DNA of 64,000 bases, from positions 315,501 to 379,500 of the forward strand of contig NZ_CP102409.1 in NCBI RefSeq assembly GCF_024628725.1, written 5' to 3'. Source of the stretch: Ruegeria sp. YS9. Lineage in GTDB: Bacteria; Pseudomonadota; Alphaproteobacteria; Rhodobacterales; Rhodobacteraceae. Below the pieces are notes generated by a model. It did no database searches, was not told the origin of the DNA, and saw only the letters and a program-made list of their open reading frames with translations. Positions 28,685 through 38,554 of this stretch are shown piece by piece. How positions within the stretch are numbered: position 1 is the first letter of the stretch; every line of letters begins with the position of its first letter. A program made the translations under genes and the position numbers.

Positions 28685-29698
28685 ATGTTGAACGTCGGAT
28701 TGTTGGGTGCCGGGCGCATCGGGCGTGTTCATGCGCAGGCGATTGCATCGCATCCCGGCAGCAAACTCATTGCTGTTTCCGACGCCTTGCCCGAGGCCGC
28801 AGCCAGCCTTGCCAGCGATCATGGGGCCGAGGCGCGCAGTTCCGAAGAGATCATTGCCGATCCGGAAATCGGCGCGGTTCTGATTGCAACTCCAACAGAT
28901 ACGCATTCTGATCTGATTGAAGCAGCGACAGGCGCAGGAAAAGCCGTTCTGTGTGAAAAGCCCGTTGATTTGGACCTGAAGCGCGCCACGGATTGTCTGA
29001 AAACCGTCTCGGAACGCGGCAAGCCGGTCATGATAGGATTCAATCGACGATTTGATCCCAATTTTGCGACCTTGAAGGCGGGGCTGGATGCGGGTGAGAT
29101 CGGTAAGGCAGAGCTCCTGTCGATCACCTCTTTTGACCCGGCGCCACCACCTGTCAGCTACGTAAAGGTGTCTGGTGGTTTGTTTCGGGACATGATGATC
29201 CATGATTTTGACATGGCGAACTTTCTGATGGGGGAGGTTCCCGAAACGATCTCGGCGGTTGGGTCCTCGCTTGTGGATGCTGAAATTGGCGCCGCTGGAG
29301 ATGTGGATACTGCCGCAGTCACAATGACTTACGCGGATGGCCGCATCGCGGTAATCAAGAACTCGCGACGTGCGGCCTATGGTTATGACCAACGGGTCGA
29401 GTTGCTGGGGTCCGAGGGGTTGCTACAGGCTCAGAACATGCTGGAAAACACTGTCGTAAAGTCAACGGCGGACGGTGTCGCGGGTGCCAAGCCGACCTAT
29501 TTTTTCCTGGAACGCTACATGCCTGCATACCGCGTGGAATGGGCCGCCTTTGTCGACGCAGTTGAACGTGGATCCGAAGTTCCGGTCACGTTGAAGGACG
29601 GTGTTGCGGCGCTGGCGATGGCCGAGGCCGCAACCCTGTCGGCGCGGGCAGGAAAACCGGTTCGAATGGAGGAGATTTTGAAACCGGTTGCAAAATGA
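28685..29698 (+). CDS. iolG: Inositol 2-dehydrogenase
   Basis: Oxidises myo-inositol to 2-keto-myo-inositol with NAD, the first catabolic step. The 337-aa Gfo/Idh/MocA enzyme has the Rossmann motif GLLGAGRIGRVHA (5-17), the EKP motif (CEKPVDLD, 90-97) and the catalytic-domain motif GGLFRDMMIHDFDMANFLMG with its lysine/histidine pair. It is the first gene after the palindromic operator, and its last codons contain a variant of the same palindrome. Confidence 0.92.
   Translation: MLNVGLLGAGRIGRVHAQAIASHPGSKLIAVSDALPEAAASLASDHGAEARSSEEIIADPEIGAVLIATPTDTHSDLIEAATGAGKAVLCEKPVDLDLKRATDCLKTVSERGKPVMIGFNRRFDPNFATLKAGLDAGEIGKAELLSITSFDPAPPPVSYVKVSGGLFRDMMIHDFDMANFLMGEVPETISAVGSSLVDAEIGAAGDVDTAAVTMTYADGRIAVIKNSRRAAYGYDQRVELLGSEGLLQAQNMLENTVVKSTADGVAGAKPTYFFLERYMPAYRVEWAAFVDAVERGSEVPVTLKDGVAALAMAEAATLSARAGKPVRMEEILKPVAK
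29678..29693. promoter_or_regulatory. LacI-type operator, site 2 (variant, end of iolG)
   Basis: TTGAAACCGGTTGCAA, one mismatch from the 16-bp palindrome. It lies in the last iolG codons, about 130 nt upstream of the sugar-binding protein start at 29823, so it may control the transporter operon. Confidence 0.5.
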
Positions 29699-29822
29699 TC
29701 GAAATTCTTCAAACTGACATCAGCTCGGCCCAGCGCCGCAGCCACTGAGATTCGGCACAGCCGGATGATTGGGGCCGGTACCCCGACAGAAGATCAGACT
29801 GAACCATTGGGAGGAAACTGAA

Positions 29823-30743
29823 ATGAAGAAATTCGTTAAAGGCGCGCTTGCTGCGGGGGCACTGGCCTTGGCCACACCTGCATTTGCGCAGGAAATCGTC
29901 GTCGTGTCGCATGGCCAGGCCAATGACGCATTCTGGAACGTCGTGAAAAACGGTGTTGAGCAGGCCGGAAAGGATGTCGGTGTGAACGTGGAATACCGTG
30001 CACCTGAAACCTTTGACATGGTGGCCATGTCGCAGCTGATCGACGCCGCCGTGAACCAGGAGCCCGACGGGCTGATCGTCTCGATCCCGGATGCGGACGC
30101 GCTTGGCCCCTCGATCGAACGTGCGGTTGCCGCCGGTATCCCGGTGATCTCGATCAACTCGGGCGCGGAAGTGGCCAAGGAACTGGGCGCTCTGCTGCAT
30201 GTAGGTCAGGACGAATATGATGCGGGCAAGGCGGCTGGTGAAAAGCTGGCCTCGATGGGTGGAACCAATGCGATCTGTGTCAACCACGAGGTCGGCAACG
30301 TGTCACTTGACCTGCGCTGCGAAGGCTTCACCGAGGGGTTTGGCGGTAAAGTAACCGTTCTGCCGACCTCGAACGATCCGTCCGAGATCGAGTCCAAGGT
30401 TGCTGCCGCTCTGGCCTCTGACGAAAGCGTCGATACCGTTATGGCGCTGGGCGCAAGCTCGGCCGGCGAGCCTTCGGTCGCCGCGGCCAAAGCCTCGGGG
30501 CGGGATTTGAATGTTGCCTCGTTCGACCTGTCGGCCAACTTCCTCCAGTCAATCGTGGATGGTGACGCGGCCTTTGCCATCGACCAGCAGCAGTACCTTC
30601 AGGGCTATCTGTCGGTGAACTTCATGGGCCTTCACGCCAAATACGGCCTGATGCCGGGCGGTGACGTGCCTTCGGGTCCGAACCTGATCACTCAGGACAA
30701 GGCCGCTCAGGTCATCGAACTGTCCGCGCAGGGTATCCGCTGA
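29823..30743 (+). CDS. Periplasmic sugar (inositol)-binding protein
   Basis: A 306-aa periplasmic-binding protein of the ribose/xylose group (Peripla_BP_4) that captures the substrate for the adjacent importer. The signal peptide is MKKFVKGALAAGALALATPA, with cleavage after AFA. The fold is marked by VVVSHGQANDAFWNVVKNGVEQA, DGLIVSIPDADAL and AGIPVISINSGA. The start is fixed by GGGAGG 8 nt before the ATG. Context makes inositol or a stereoisomer the likely ligand; FrcB-like fructose binding is the alternative. Confidence 0.88.
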   Translation: MKKFVKGALAAGALALATPAFAQEIVVVSHGQANDAFWNVVKNGVEQAGKDVGVNVEYRAPETFDMVAMSQLIDAAVNQEPDGLIVSIPDADALGPSIERAVAAGIPVISINSGAEVAKELGALLHVGQDEYDAGKAAGEKLASMGGTNAICVNHEVGNVSLDLRCEGFTEGFGGKVTVLPTSNDPSEIESKVAAALASDESVDTVMALGASSAGEPSVAAAKASGRDLNVASFDLSANFLQSIVDGDAAFAIDQQQYLQGYLSVNFMGLHAKYGLMPGGDVPSGPNLITQDKAAQVIELSAQGIR

Positions 30744-30812
30744 TTTCGGCGCGATCCGACAAACAACAGGATCGGCGCCAACGCGCCGGTCTCACCGAAT
30801 TGGGAGGAAACC

Positions 30813-31919
30813 ATGAGTGAATCAGCGCCCGTCCTGTCGGACGAAAGGGTCAAGAAAGAACCATTCCTAGCCAAACTGATGAAACGACCCGAGCTGGGCG
30901 CCATTGCCGGTGCTGTTCTGGTTTTCCTATTCTTTGCGATTACCGCAGATGAATCGATGTTCACTCTTGCCGGTGTCATGAACTTCATGACACCTGCGGC
31001 GCAGTTGGGCATCCTGGCGATCGGTGCGGCACTGCTGATGATCGGTGGAGAGTTCGACCTGTCGATCGGATCGATGGTCGCGTTTTCGGGGCTGTTTTTC
31101 GGCGTCTGTGTCGTGACCTGGCAACTGCCGCTGATCTTTGCCATCCCAATGACATTCGTATTTGCGGCCTGTGTCGGTGCGGTCAACGGCAATATCGTGA
31201 TCCGTTCGGGCCTGCCTTCGTTCATTGTAACGCTGGCGTTTCTGTTCATCCTTCGTGGCCTGTCACTGGTGGGTCTGAAAATGGCGACAGGCGGTTCAAC
31301 CCAGTTGCGCGGAGTACGCGACGCGGTCGAAAACGACTGGCTGGCCCCCTTCTTTTCGGGCGAAGCATTCGGCAGCCTGTTCGCATGGCTGGCCGCCAAC
31401 GGCATGATCGATACATTCAAAAGCGGTGCGCCCAAGGTCCCGGGTATTCCGGTCGAAATTCTGTGGTTCATTGTCATTACACTGGCGGCAACCTACGTGC
31501 TGCTGCGCACCCCGGTGGGGAACTGGATTTTCGCCTCGGGTGGGGACAGCACGGCTGCATCCAATTCAGGTGTTCCGGTGAATCGCGTCAAGGTTTCACT
31601 GTTTATGCTGACGGCCTGCTGCGCCGCCCTTGTGGCGATCATTACCGTCATGGACGCGGGCTCGACCGATGCGCGGCGGGGGTTCCAGAAGGAATTCGAG
31701 GCGATCATTGCCGCGGTGATCGGCGGCTGCCTGCTGACCGGCGGATACGGCTCGGCCATCGGGGCTTTCTTCGGCTCGATCATCTTTGGCATGGTCGTCA
31801 TCGGCCTGACCTATACCGACTTTGATCAGGATTGGTTCCAGGTCTTCCTGGGTGCCATGCTGTTGATTGCCGTTCTGTTCAACAACGCGATCCGCAAGCG
31901 CGTAACCGGGGAGCGCTGA
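30813..31919 (+). CDS. ABC transporter permease, CUT2 family
   Basis: The inner-membrane channel of the importer. The 368-aa protein has about ten hydrophobic helices. It includes the family motif [19 protein letters not shown] and the EAA-like cytoplasmic loop before [24 protein letters not shown]. The C-terminus is cytoplasmic and basic. GGGAGG precedes the ATG. It lies between the binding protein and the ATPase; the next gene starts 1 nt after its stop. Confidence 0.93.
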   Translation: MSESAPVLSDERVKKEPFLAKLMKRPELGAIAGAVLVFLFFAITADESMFTLAGVMNFMTPAAQLGILAIGAALLMIGGEFDLSIGSMVAFSGLFFGVCVVTWQLPLIFAIPMTFVFAACVGAVNGNIVIRSGLPSFIVTLAFLFILRGLSLVGLKMATGGSTQLRGVRDAVENDWLAPFFSGEAFGSLFAWLAANGMIDTFKSGAPKVPGIPVEILWFIVITLAATYVLLRTPVGNWIFASGGDSTAASNSGVPVNRVKVSLFMLTACCAALVAIITVMDAGSTDARRGFQKEFEAIIAAVIGGCLLTGGYGSAIGAFFGSIIFGMVVIGLTYTDFDQDWFQVFLGAMLLIAVLFNNAIRKRVTGER

Positions 31920-31920
31920 T

Positions 31921-32742
31921 ATGACCGAAGACACCAAGTTCCACCATGGCGATGCCGTCGGCGATCAGGCGCCCATCGTTCAGATGAAAGACATCGAAAA
32001 GCACTTTGGCAATATCATCGCGCTTGCTGGCGTCAGCTTTGACGTCAAACCGGGAGAATGCCATTGCCTGCTGGGCGACAACGGCGCGGGTAAGTCCACC
32101 TTCATCAAGACCATGTCCGGGGTGCACAAACCGACCAAGGGCGAGATCATGTTCGAAGGTCAGCCGCTGCATTTCGACACGCCGCGCGATGCAATGGAAG
32201 CAGGTATCGCCACGGTGTTTCAGGATCTGGCGATGATCCCGCTGATGAGCGTGACGCGCAATTTCTTCATGGGGCGCGAACCCACCAAAGGCAAAGGTCT
32301 GCTCAAGCGGTTCGATGTGGATCATGCAAACGAAGTCTGCATGGAAGAGATGCGCAAGATGGGCATCAATCTGCGCGCGCCGGATCAGGCGGTTGGTACA
32401 TTGTCAGGCGGCGAACGTCAGACGGTGGCCATCGCGCGGGCGGTGTATTTCGGTGCCAAGATCCTGATCCTGGACGAACCGACCTCGGCACTTGGGGTGC
32501 GTCAGACGTCGAATGTTCTGGCCACGATCGACCGGGTGCGCAGCCAGGGTGTCGGCGTGGTTTTCATCAGCCACAACGTGCGCCATGCGCTGGCGGTGGG
32601 TGATCGGTTTACCGTGCTGAACCGTGGCAAAACACTGGGCACTGCCAAACGCGGTGAAATCACACCCGAAGAGTTGCAGGACCTGATGGCCGGCGGTCAG
32701 GAAATGGCCGAGCTTGAGGGATCACTGGGCGGTACTGTTTAA
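31921..32742 (+). CDS. ABC transporter ATPase, single-domain (FrcA-like)
   Basis: The ATPase that drives the importer. The 273-aa protein has one complete nucleotide-binding domain: Walker [15 protein letters not shown], signature [15 protein letters not shown], Walker [14 protein letters not shown] and switch histidine in ISHNV. Most CUT2 importers use a tandem-domain ATPase of about 500 aa. The half-size form is the FrcA type, so two copies would be needed per transporter. Confidence 0.92.
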   Translation: MTEDTKFHHGDAVGDQAPIVQMKDIEKHFGNIIALAGVSFDVKPGECHCLLGDNGAGKSTFIKTMSGVHKPTKGEIMFEGQPLHFDTPRDAMEAGIATVFQDLAMIPLMSVTRNFFMGREPTKGKGLLKRFDVDHANEVCMEEMRKMGINLRAPDQAVGTLSGGERQTVAIARAVYFGAKILILDEPTSALGVRQTSNVLATIDRVRSQGVGVVFISHNVRHALAVGDRFTVLNRGKTLGTAKRGEITPEELQDLMAGGQEMAELEGSLGGTV

Positions 32743-32754
32743 AGCAAAACACAC

Positions 32755-32776
32755 GGATGCCCCCACGGGGGCATCC
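32755..32776 (+). terminator. Hairpin between transporter operon and iolD
   Basis: GGATGCCCC and GGGGCATCC form a 10-bp perfect stem with a minimal loop, 12 nt after the ATPase stop. No U-tract follows, so it may be partial, leaving some read-through into iolD 116 nt downstream. Confidence 0.5.
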
Positions 32777-32891
32777 ATCGGGCGGTGGCACCTGACGTCA
32801 CTCTGATTTCAGGCTCTGGTAAAAGGCCTGACACCTTCGCAAATGAGAAAACCCGCGGACCGCCGACAGCGGCTCCGAGCTGAAAGGGATC

Positions 32892-34727
32892 ATGATGAGC
32901 AAAACAGTCCGATTGACCGCGGCGCAGGCTCTGGTGCGCTATCTCGGGGCGCAGATGAACGAGGCCGGAGAGCCGTTCATCGCAGGTGTGTGGGCGATCT
33001 TCGGCCATGGCAACGTGGCAGGTCTGGGCGAGGCGCTGCATGGCGTGAAAGACAGTCTTCCCACCTATCGCGGTCACAACGAACAGACCATGGCACACAG
33101 CGCGATTGCTTATGCCAAGCAATTGGGTCGGCGGCGCGCCATGGCGGTGACATCGTCAATCGGACCGGGGGCGACCAATATGGTCACGGCCGCTGCTCTG
33201 GCCCATGTAAACCGTCTGCCTGTTTTGTTGCTGCCTGGCGATGTATTTGCGACGCGTGGCCCCGATCCGGTTTTGCAGCAACCCGAAGTGTTCTCGGATG
33301 GAACGATCAGTGCGAATGATTGTTTCAGACCGGTCAGCCGGTATTTCGACCGCATCACTCGCCCGGAACATCTGCTGACGGCTCTGCCGCGTGCCTTCCG
33401 CACGATGACGGACCCGGCGGATTGCGGCCCGGCGACACTGGCCTTTTGTCAGGACGTGCAGGCCGAGGCCTATGACTATCCCGAAAGCTTCTTTGAACCA
33501 CGCGTCTGGTATCAGCGCCGCATTCGCCCGGATGAGGGTGAACTGGCCCGTGCCGTTGCCGCGATCAAGGCCGCCAAGCGTCCCGTTATCGTTGCAGGCG
33601 GGGGTGTGCATTATTCGGACGCAACCGCCGCGTTGCAGCGCTTTGCCGAAGCACACAATGTCCCGGTGGCCGAGACACAGGCGGGCAAGTCCGCATTGCC
33701 CTGGGATCACCCGCTCAACCTTGGTCCCGTTGGTGTGACCGGGGGCGAACCCGCCAATGACATCTGCGCAAAGGCGGATCTTGTGCTGGGCGTCGGCACC
33801 CGGTTTCAGGATTTCACTACCGGGTCATGGGGTTTGTTCGCGAACCCCGAGCGTGAGTTGATCAGCCTGAACACCGCCGCCTATGACGCCGAAAAGCACG
33901 GAGCGATGCCGTTGCAGGCCGACGCTCGGGTTGGTCTGGGTGAACTCAGCGAAGCGCTGGGCGACCATCGCGCGCCGGATCTGCCTGCGACATTGAAATC
34001 TGATTGGTTCGGCAAAGTTGATGCGCTGACGGATGCCCCCACCGACAGCAATGCACTGCCCACGGATATGCAGGTGATCGGTGCCGTGCAGCGGGCCGCC
34101 AAGGAAAACACTGTTGCGATGTGCGCCGCCGGCACGATGCCGGGTGAGCTGCACAAGCTGTGGAAGGCGCCGCGCCCCGGTGCCTATCACATGGAATATG
34201 GTTTCAGTTGCATGGGGTATGAGATCGCCGGTGCCATGGGCATCAAAATGGCCCAGCCCGACCGCGACGTGATCTGCTTTACCGGTGACGGCACCTATAT
34301 GATGGCCAACTCGGAAATGGCGACGGCGGCGATGATGGGGATCTCGTTCACCGTTGTCGTCACGGACAACCGCGGGTTTGGGTGCATCAACCGTTTGCAA
34401 ATGGGGACAGGCGGGGCCGAGTTCAACAACCTTCTTGACCATACCGTGCACGAGACAGCATCCGCCATCGATTTTGCAGCCCATGCGGCAGCGATGGGGG
34501 CGACTTCGGTCAAGGTCAGTTCAATTGCCGAGCTTGAAGACGCGCTGGCCAAACGCGGTGAGGTCAACGGCCCCTATGTCGTGGTGATCGACACCGATCC
34601 CTACCCATCGACCGAGTATGGCGGAACGTGGTGGGAAGTGGCGGTGCCCGAGGTCAGCACCCGCCCCGAAGTGAATGAAAAACGCGCGGCCTATGAAGCC
34701 GCCATCAAGGAAAGAAACACCAAATGA
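32892..34727 (+). CDS. iolD: 3D-(3,5/4)-trihydroxycyclohexane-1,2-dione acylhydrolase
   Basis: A thiamine-diphosphate enzyme that opens the ring of the inosose-derived dione to give 5-deoxyglucuronate. The 611-aa product has the ThDP motif CFTGDGTYMMANSEM with the following DN (VVVTDNRGFG), and the N-terminal PYR-domain block YRGHNEQTMAHSAIAYAKQ with the catalytic glutamate. Two adjacent ATGs (32892, 32895) follow AAAGGG; either is possible. It overlaps iolE by 4 nt. Confidence 0.95.
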   Translation: MMSKTVRLTAAQALVRYLGAQMNEAGEPFIAGVWAIFGHGNVAGLGEALHGVKDSLPTYRGHNEQTMAHSAIAYAKQLGRRRAMAVTSSIGPGATNMVTAAALAHVNRLPVLLLPGDVFATRGPDPVLQQPEVFSDGTISANDCFRPVSRYFDRITRPEHLLTALPRAFRTMTDPADCGPATLAFCQDVQAEAYDYPESFFEPRVWYQRRIRPDEGELARAVAAIKAAKRPVIVAGGGVHYSDATAALQRFAEAHNVPVAETQAGKSALPWDHPLNLGPVGVTGGEPANDICAKADLVLGVGTRFQDFTTGSWGLFANPERELISLNTAAYDAEKHGAMPLQADARVGLGELSEALGDHRAPDLPATLKSDWFGKVDALTDAPTDSNALPTDMQVIGAVQRAAKENTVAMCAAGTMPGELHKLWKAPRPGAYHMEYGFSCMGYEIAGAMGIKMAQPDRDVICFTGDGTYMMANSEMATAAMMGISFTVVVTDNRGFGCINRLQMGTGGAEFNNLLDHTVHETASAIDFAAHAAAMGATSVKVSSIAELEDALAKRGEVNGPYVVVIDTDPYPSTEYGGTWWEVAVPEVSTRPEVNEKRAAYEAAIKERNTK

Positions 34728-35623
34728 GCGTGAAGATCGGTATCTCTCCGATTGCCTGGCAGAATGACGACCTGCCGGACCTGACCGCAGCCTACACGAT
34801 GGAGCAGGCGCTGAAAGAAGCGCGCGAGATCGGTTACACAGGTGTTGAACGTGGCCAGAGGATGCCCGGCGACACCGAAGGACTGCGCGCGTATCTCGAA
34901 GGCAATGACATTGCGTTGTGTGGCGGTTGGTGTTCCGGCGCCTCGTTAGTCAACGATTTTGCGACTGAACGCGAAACGGTTCGTGAACAGGTCGAACAGT
35001 TCGTGGCGCTGAACAGCCCGTGCATCGTCTATGCCGAGTGTTCAAATACCGTGCAGGGGCAGATCGGGACACCGGTGAACAACCGTCCCAAGCTGTCCAA
35101 AGACGAGGTTCTGACCTACGCCGCCAAGATCACCGAACTTGCTAAGTGGATGGCAGATCAGGGCATGCCCATGGCCTATCACCACCACATGGGCACGATT
35201 ATCGAAAGCGAAGATGAGGTGAACTGGCTGATGGAGGGTTCAGGCCCCGAATTGAAGCTGTGCTTCGATACGGGCCATCTGCTGTTTGGAGGCGGCGATG
35301 TGATGGCCACGCTGAACCGTTGGGGCGACCGGGTTCATCACGTGCATTTCAAGGATATCCGTCCTGAAATCGTACAGGACACGCGTGAGAACAATCGCAG
35401 TTTTCTGGATGCGGTGATCGCGGGCGCGTTCACAGTGCCGGGTGATGGTTGCATCGGCTTTCAGGCCGTGGCCAATGCATTGAAAGCAATGGATTACAAC
35501 GGCTGGATCGTGGTCGAGGCAGAGCAGGACCCGGCCAAGGCGCCGCCCTATGAGTACTCCAAGAAGGGCTATGACCACATTGTCGAGGTTTGTGGCAAGG
35601 CAGGATTGGAGATCAAAGCGTAA
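34724..35623 (+). CDS. iolE: Inosose dehydratase (myo-inosose-2 dehydratase)
   Basis: Removes water from 2-keto-myo-inositol, the step before IolD. The 299-aa TIM-barrel protein of the AP-endonuclease-2 superfamily has metal-binding blocks MAYHHHMGTIIE, LCFDTGHLLFGGGD and VHHVHFKDIRPE, and the start SVKIGISPIAWQNDDLPDL is typical of IolE. The ATGA overlap with iolD shows translational coupling. Confidence 0.95.
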   Translation: MSVKIGISPIAWQNDDLPDLTAAYTMEQALKEAREIGYTGVERGQRMPGDTEGLRAYLEGNDIALCGGWCSGASLVNDFATERETVREQVEQFVALNSPCIVYAECSNTVQGQIGTPVNNRPKLSKDEVLTYAAKITELAKWMADQGMPMAYHHHMGTIIESEDEVNWLMEGSGPELKLCFDTGHLLFGGGDVMATLNRWGDRVHHVHFKDIRPEIVQDTRENNRSFLDAVIAGAFTVPGDGCIGFQAVANALKAMDYNGWIVVEAEQDPAKAPPYEYSKKGYDHIVEVCGKAGLEIKA

Positions 35624-35672
35624 CAACCCGCCCTTCGAGGCAACACCGAAGCCATGAAAGAGGAGAAAAATC

Positions 35673-36854
35673 ATGGTAAATCAAGAACTCGGTTTCGTCG
35701 GCTATTTCGACCGGGAATCCTGTGATCTGGATGAATTCAAGGTGTTGACCTCTCAGTCTCTTTCCGCCGAGACGGTGCCTTTTGCCGCCTCGGTCGAAAA
35801 GAACGTGCCCGTCTATGATATGCAGGCACTGCGTTCCGGTTTGGAACAGCCTGATATGCGTAGGGCCTTGCTGGCGGAATGGGGCCGGGTGCTGGGCAGA
35901 TCCGCCGGTGTGATCGCCTTGAAAGGGGCGTACCCGGATACGTCGATCATTGATCGGGCGACGGATGTGTTTCGTGAAATCATCGAAGAAGAACGCCAGG
36001 GTGGCGCCGGTGAGGGCGATCACTTTGCCGCGTCCGGCGCGAATGACCGGGTGTGGAACGCATTGCAGAAACAGTGCCTGCGCGACCCCGAGGGCTTTGC
36101 TCTCTATTTCGGGAACACGGCGATTGCGGCGGCCTGTGAAGCATGGCTTGGGCCGAACTATCAGGTGACTGCTCAGGTCAATCAGGTGCGCCCCGGTGGC
36201 AAGGCGCAACAGGCGCATCGGGACTATCACCTTGGATTTCAAAGCGCCGAAAGCGCGGCCCGGTATCCGGCACAGGCGCATCTGGTGACGGCCTCGCTGA
36301 CCCTGCAAGGGGCGGTTGCCCATTGTGACATGCCGGTGGAAAGCGGGCCGACCAAGTTGTTGCCGTTCTCGCAGCTCTACCCGCCGGGCTATCTGGCGTT
36401 CCACGATGAAGCACACCGGGCGCATTTCGAAGACAGCTGTATCCAGTTGCCATTGGAAAAGGGTGACGCGGTGTTCTTCAATCCGGCGCTGTTCCATGCG
36501 GCGGGCGCGAACAGCAGCACCGACATCAATCGCATGGCAAACCTGCTGCAAATCTCATCTGCCTTCGGGCGCGCGATGGAGGCGGTGGATCGGCGGGCGA
36601 TGTCTGTGGCGGTGTTCCCGTCTCTGATCGCCTTGAAACAGCGCGGGGCGCTGGACGCAGCGCAGTTGGAGGCCGCAATTGCGGCCACGGCTGAGGGCTA
36701 TCCCTTCCCGACCAATCTGGACACGGACCCCCCGGTCGGGGGCAATGCGCCGGAAAGCCAGGCGGATATTCTGCGTCACGCGGTTGCGGAAGGGTGGACC
36801 CAGGCGCAGCTGGCCAAGTCCCTATCGGCCCGGAACCAAAGGCAAGCTGCCTGA
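35673..36854 (+). CDS. Phytanoyl-CoA dioxygenase (PhyH)-family protein
   Basis: A 393-aa Fe(II)/2-oxoglutarate-dependent oxygenase candidate. QQAHRDYHLGFQ supplies the H-x-D iron motif, and NPALFHAAGANSSTDINRMANLLQ gives the distal histidine and the arginine for 2-oxoglutarate. LQGAVAHCDMPVESGPTKLLPFSQ is a PhyH-type strand. Members hydroxylate varied small molecules. Its place between iolE and iolB implies action on an inositol-related compound, such as a methylated or otherwise modified inositol; this is inference. GAGGAG precedes the ATG. Confidence 0.85.
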   Translation: MVNQELGFVGYFDRESCDLDEFKVLTSQSLSAETVPFAASVEKNVPVYDMQALRSGLEQPDMRRALLAEWGRVLGRSAGVIALKGAYPDTSIIDRATDVFREIIEEERQGGAGEGDHFAASGANDRVWNALQKQCLRDPEGFALYFGNTAIAAACEAWLGPNYQVTAQVNQVRPGGKAQQAHRDYHLGFQSAESAARYPAQAHLVTASLTLQGAVAHCDMPVESGPTKLLPFSQLYPPGYLAFHDEAHRAHFEDSCIQLPLEKGDAVFFNPALFHAAGANSSTDINRMANLLQISSAFGRAMEAVDRRAMSVAVFPSLIALKQRGALDAAQLEAAIAATAEGYPFPTNLDTDPPVGGNAPESQADILRHAVAEGWTQAQLAKSLSARNQRQAA

Positions 36855-36902
36855 ATTCAACACAGGCGGGCGCTCGGGGCCCGCCCAAGAAGGAGAACAA
36901 GA

Positions 36903-37709
36903 ATGGCAGACCTGCTGAAGAAACCGATTGGAACCCACGGCAAGGTACATGACATCACTCCGGCCAGCGCGGGATGGAAATACGTGGGCTTTGGGCTTTA
37001 TCATCTAAAGGCAGGGGATCGCGCAAACGAAGTGACCGCGGATCGTGAGGTCATTCTGGTGATGGTCGAAGGCAAGGCGCGGATCACCGGGGCCGGCCAG
37101 GATTGGGGGGTTATGGGTGACCGGATGAACGTCTTTGAAAAGACGCCGCCACATTGCCTGTATTTGCCAAACGAAACGGAATGGGATGCAGTGGCCGAGA
37201 CCGATTGTGTCATCGCAGTGTGTTCAGCGCCCGGCAAAGGCGGTCATCAGGCGCGCCGCATCGGCCCGGATGGCATTACGCTGACTGAACGCGGCAAGGG
37301 CGTGAACACGCGCTATATCAACAACATCGCCATGGAGAATGAGGACTACGCCGACAGCCTGCTGGTGACCGAAGTGTTCACGCCGAATGGCCATTGGTCG
37401 TCCTATCCCAGTCACCGCCACGACGAGGATGACTATCCCCGCATCACATATCTGGAAGAGACCTACTACCACCGCCTGAACCCGTCGAACGGATTTGGGA
37501 TCCAGCGGGTTTACACCGATGACGGCCAGTTGGATGAGACGATGGCGGTATCCGATGGCGACGTTGTGACCGTCCCGCGTGGCCATCACCCTTGCGGTGC
37601 ACCCTATGGGTTTGAGATGTATTACCTGAACGTCATGGCCGGGCCGCTTCGGAAATGGAGATTCGTTCCAGCCCCCGAGGTCGAATGGATCATGGAGCGT
37701 GACGGATGA
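36903..37709 (+). CDS. iolB: 5-deoxy-glucuronate isomerase
   Basis: Converts 5-deoxyglucuronate to 5-dehydro-2-deoxygluconate after IolD. The 268-aa bicupin has the canonical IolB blocks: WSSYPSHRHDEDDYP and LEETYYHRLNPSNGFGIQRVYTDD with the metal histidines and glutamate, and the C-terminal LNVMAGPLRKWRF. It is closer to Bacillus IolB than the second IolB-like protein at 39850-40686. AAGGAG precedes the ATG and its stop overlaps the SDR gene (ATGA). Confidence 0.94.
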   Translation: MADLLKKPIGTHGKVHDITPASAGWKYVGFGLYHLKAGDRANEVTADREVILVMVEGKARITGAGQDWGVMGDRMNVFEKTPPHCLYLPNETEWDAVAETDCVIAVCSAPGKGGHQARRIGPDGITLTERGKGVNTRYINNIAMENEDYADSLLVTEVFTPNGHWSSYPSHRHDEDDYPRITYLEETYYHRLNPSNGFGIQRVYTDDGQLDETMAVSDGDVVTVPRGHHPCGAPYGFEMYYLNVMAGPLRKWRFVPAPEVEWIMERDG

Positions 37710-38464
37710 GCCATACTTTTGCCAATTACCCAAGCCTTGCAGGAAAAACGGTTTTCATCACCGGAGGCGCCGGCGGAATTGGCGCGGAAACCGTTCGGGC
37801 CTTTGCCGAACAGGGGGCAAAGGTCGGGTTTTTGGACCTCAACGCCGATGCCGGGCTTGCTTTGCTTTCCGAGCTGGACGGAGAGCATGCATTCGCCCAA
37901 TGCGATCTGCGCGACATTGACGAGATGAACGCCGCAATAGGGCAATTGGTGGAAGAATTGGGCGACGCGGATGTTCTGGTGAACAATGCGGCCCGGGATG
38001 ACCGGCACGACTGGCGCGAGGTAACGCCTGACTATTGGGATGAGCGCATGGCGACCAATATCCGCCACATGTTCTTTGCCATTCAGTCGGTGGCACCGGG
38101 AATGATCGCCAAGGGCGCAGGGTCGATCATCAATATCGGGTCGAATTCGTGGTGGGAGGCCGGTGCGGGTTTCCCTGCCTATGCCACCGCGAAATCGGCG
38201 GTGCATGGCCTGACCCGCACCATGGCGCGCGAGCTGGGCGATCACCGGATCCGGGTCAACACGGTCGTGCCCGGCTGGATCATGACCCAGCGCCAGAAAG
38301 ACCTGTGGGTCACGCCCGAGGCGCTGGCCAAACAGATCGACCGCCAATGCCTGCCCGACCCGATCGACCCGGTCTATGTGGCGCGGATGGTGCTGTTTCT
38401 GGCCTCGGATGACGCGGCCATGTGCAGCGCGGGGAATTTCATGGTCGAGGGCGGCTCGATCTGA
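37706..38464 (+). CDS. Short-chain dehydrogenase/reductase
   Basis: A 252-aa classical SDR. The cofactor motif is TGGAGGIGAE (19-28 region), NNAA follows at NVLVNNAARDD, and the catalytic residues are S144-region INIGSNSWWEAGAG with the Y-x-x-x-K block FPAYATAKSAVHG. Co-translated with iolB, it probably oxidises or reduces an inositol-pathway intermediate. The second Asp in LDLNAD suggests NAD rather than NADP, as inference. Confidence 0.9.
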   Translation: MSHTFANYPSLAGKTVFITGGAGGIGAETVRAFAEQGAKVGFLDLNADAGLALLSELDGEHAFAQCDLRDIDEMNAAIGQLVEELGDADVLVNNAARDDRHDWREVTPDYWDERMATNIRHMFFAIQSVAPGMIAKGAGSIINIGSNSWWEAGAGFPAYATAKSAVHGLTRTMARELGDHRIRVNTVVPGWIMTQRQKDLWVTPEALAKQIDRQCLPDPIDPVYVARMVLFLASDDAAMCSAGNFMVEGGSI

Positions 38465-38554
38465 CGGCCTTGGGGTCTTCCCCGTCCGGAATCGACGTGC
38501 GCCGATGCGCTGGTGCCGGTTGACGGATCGACACCCGGCAAGGGAAGATGCGGC

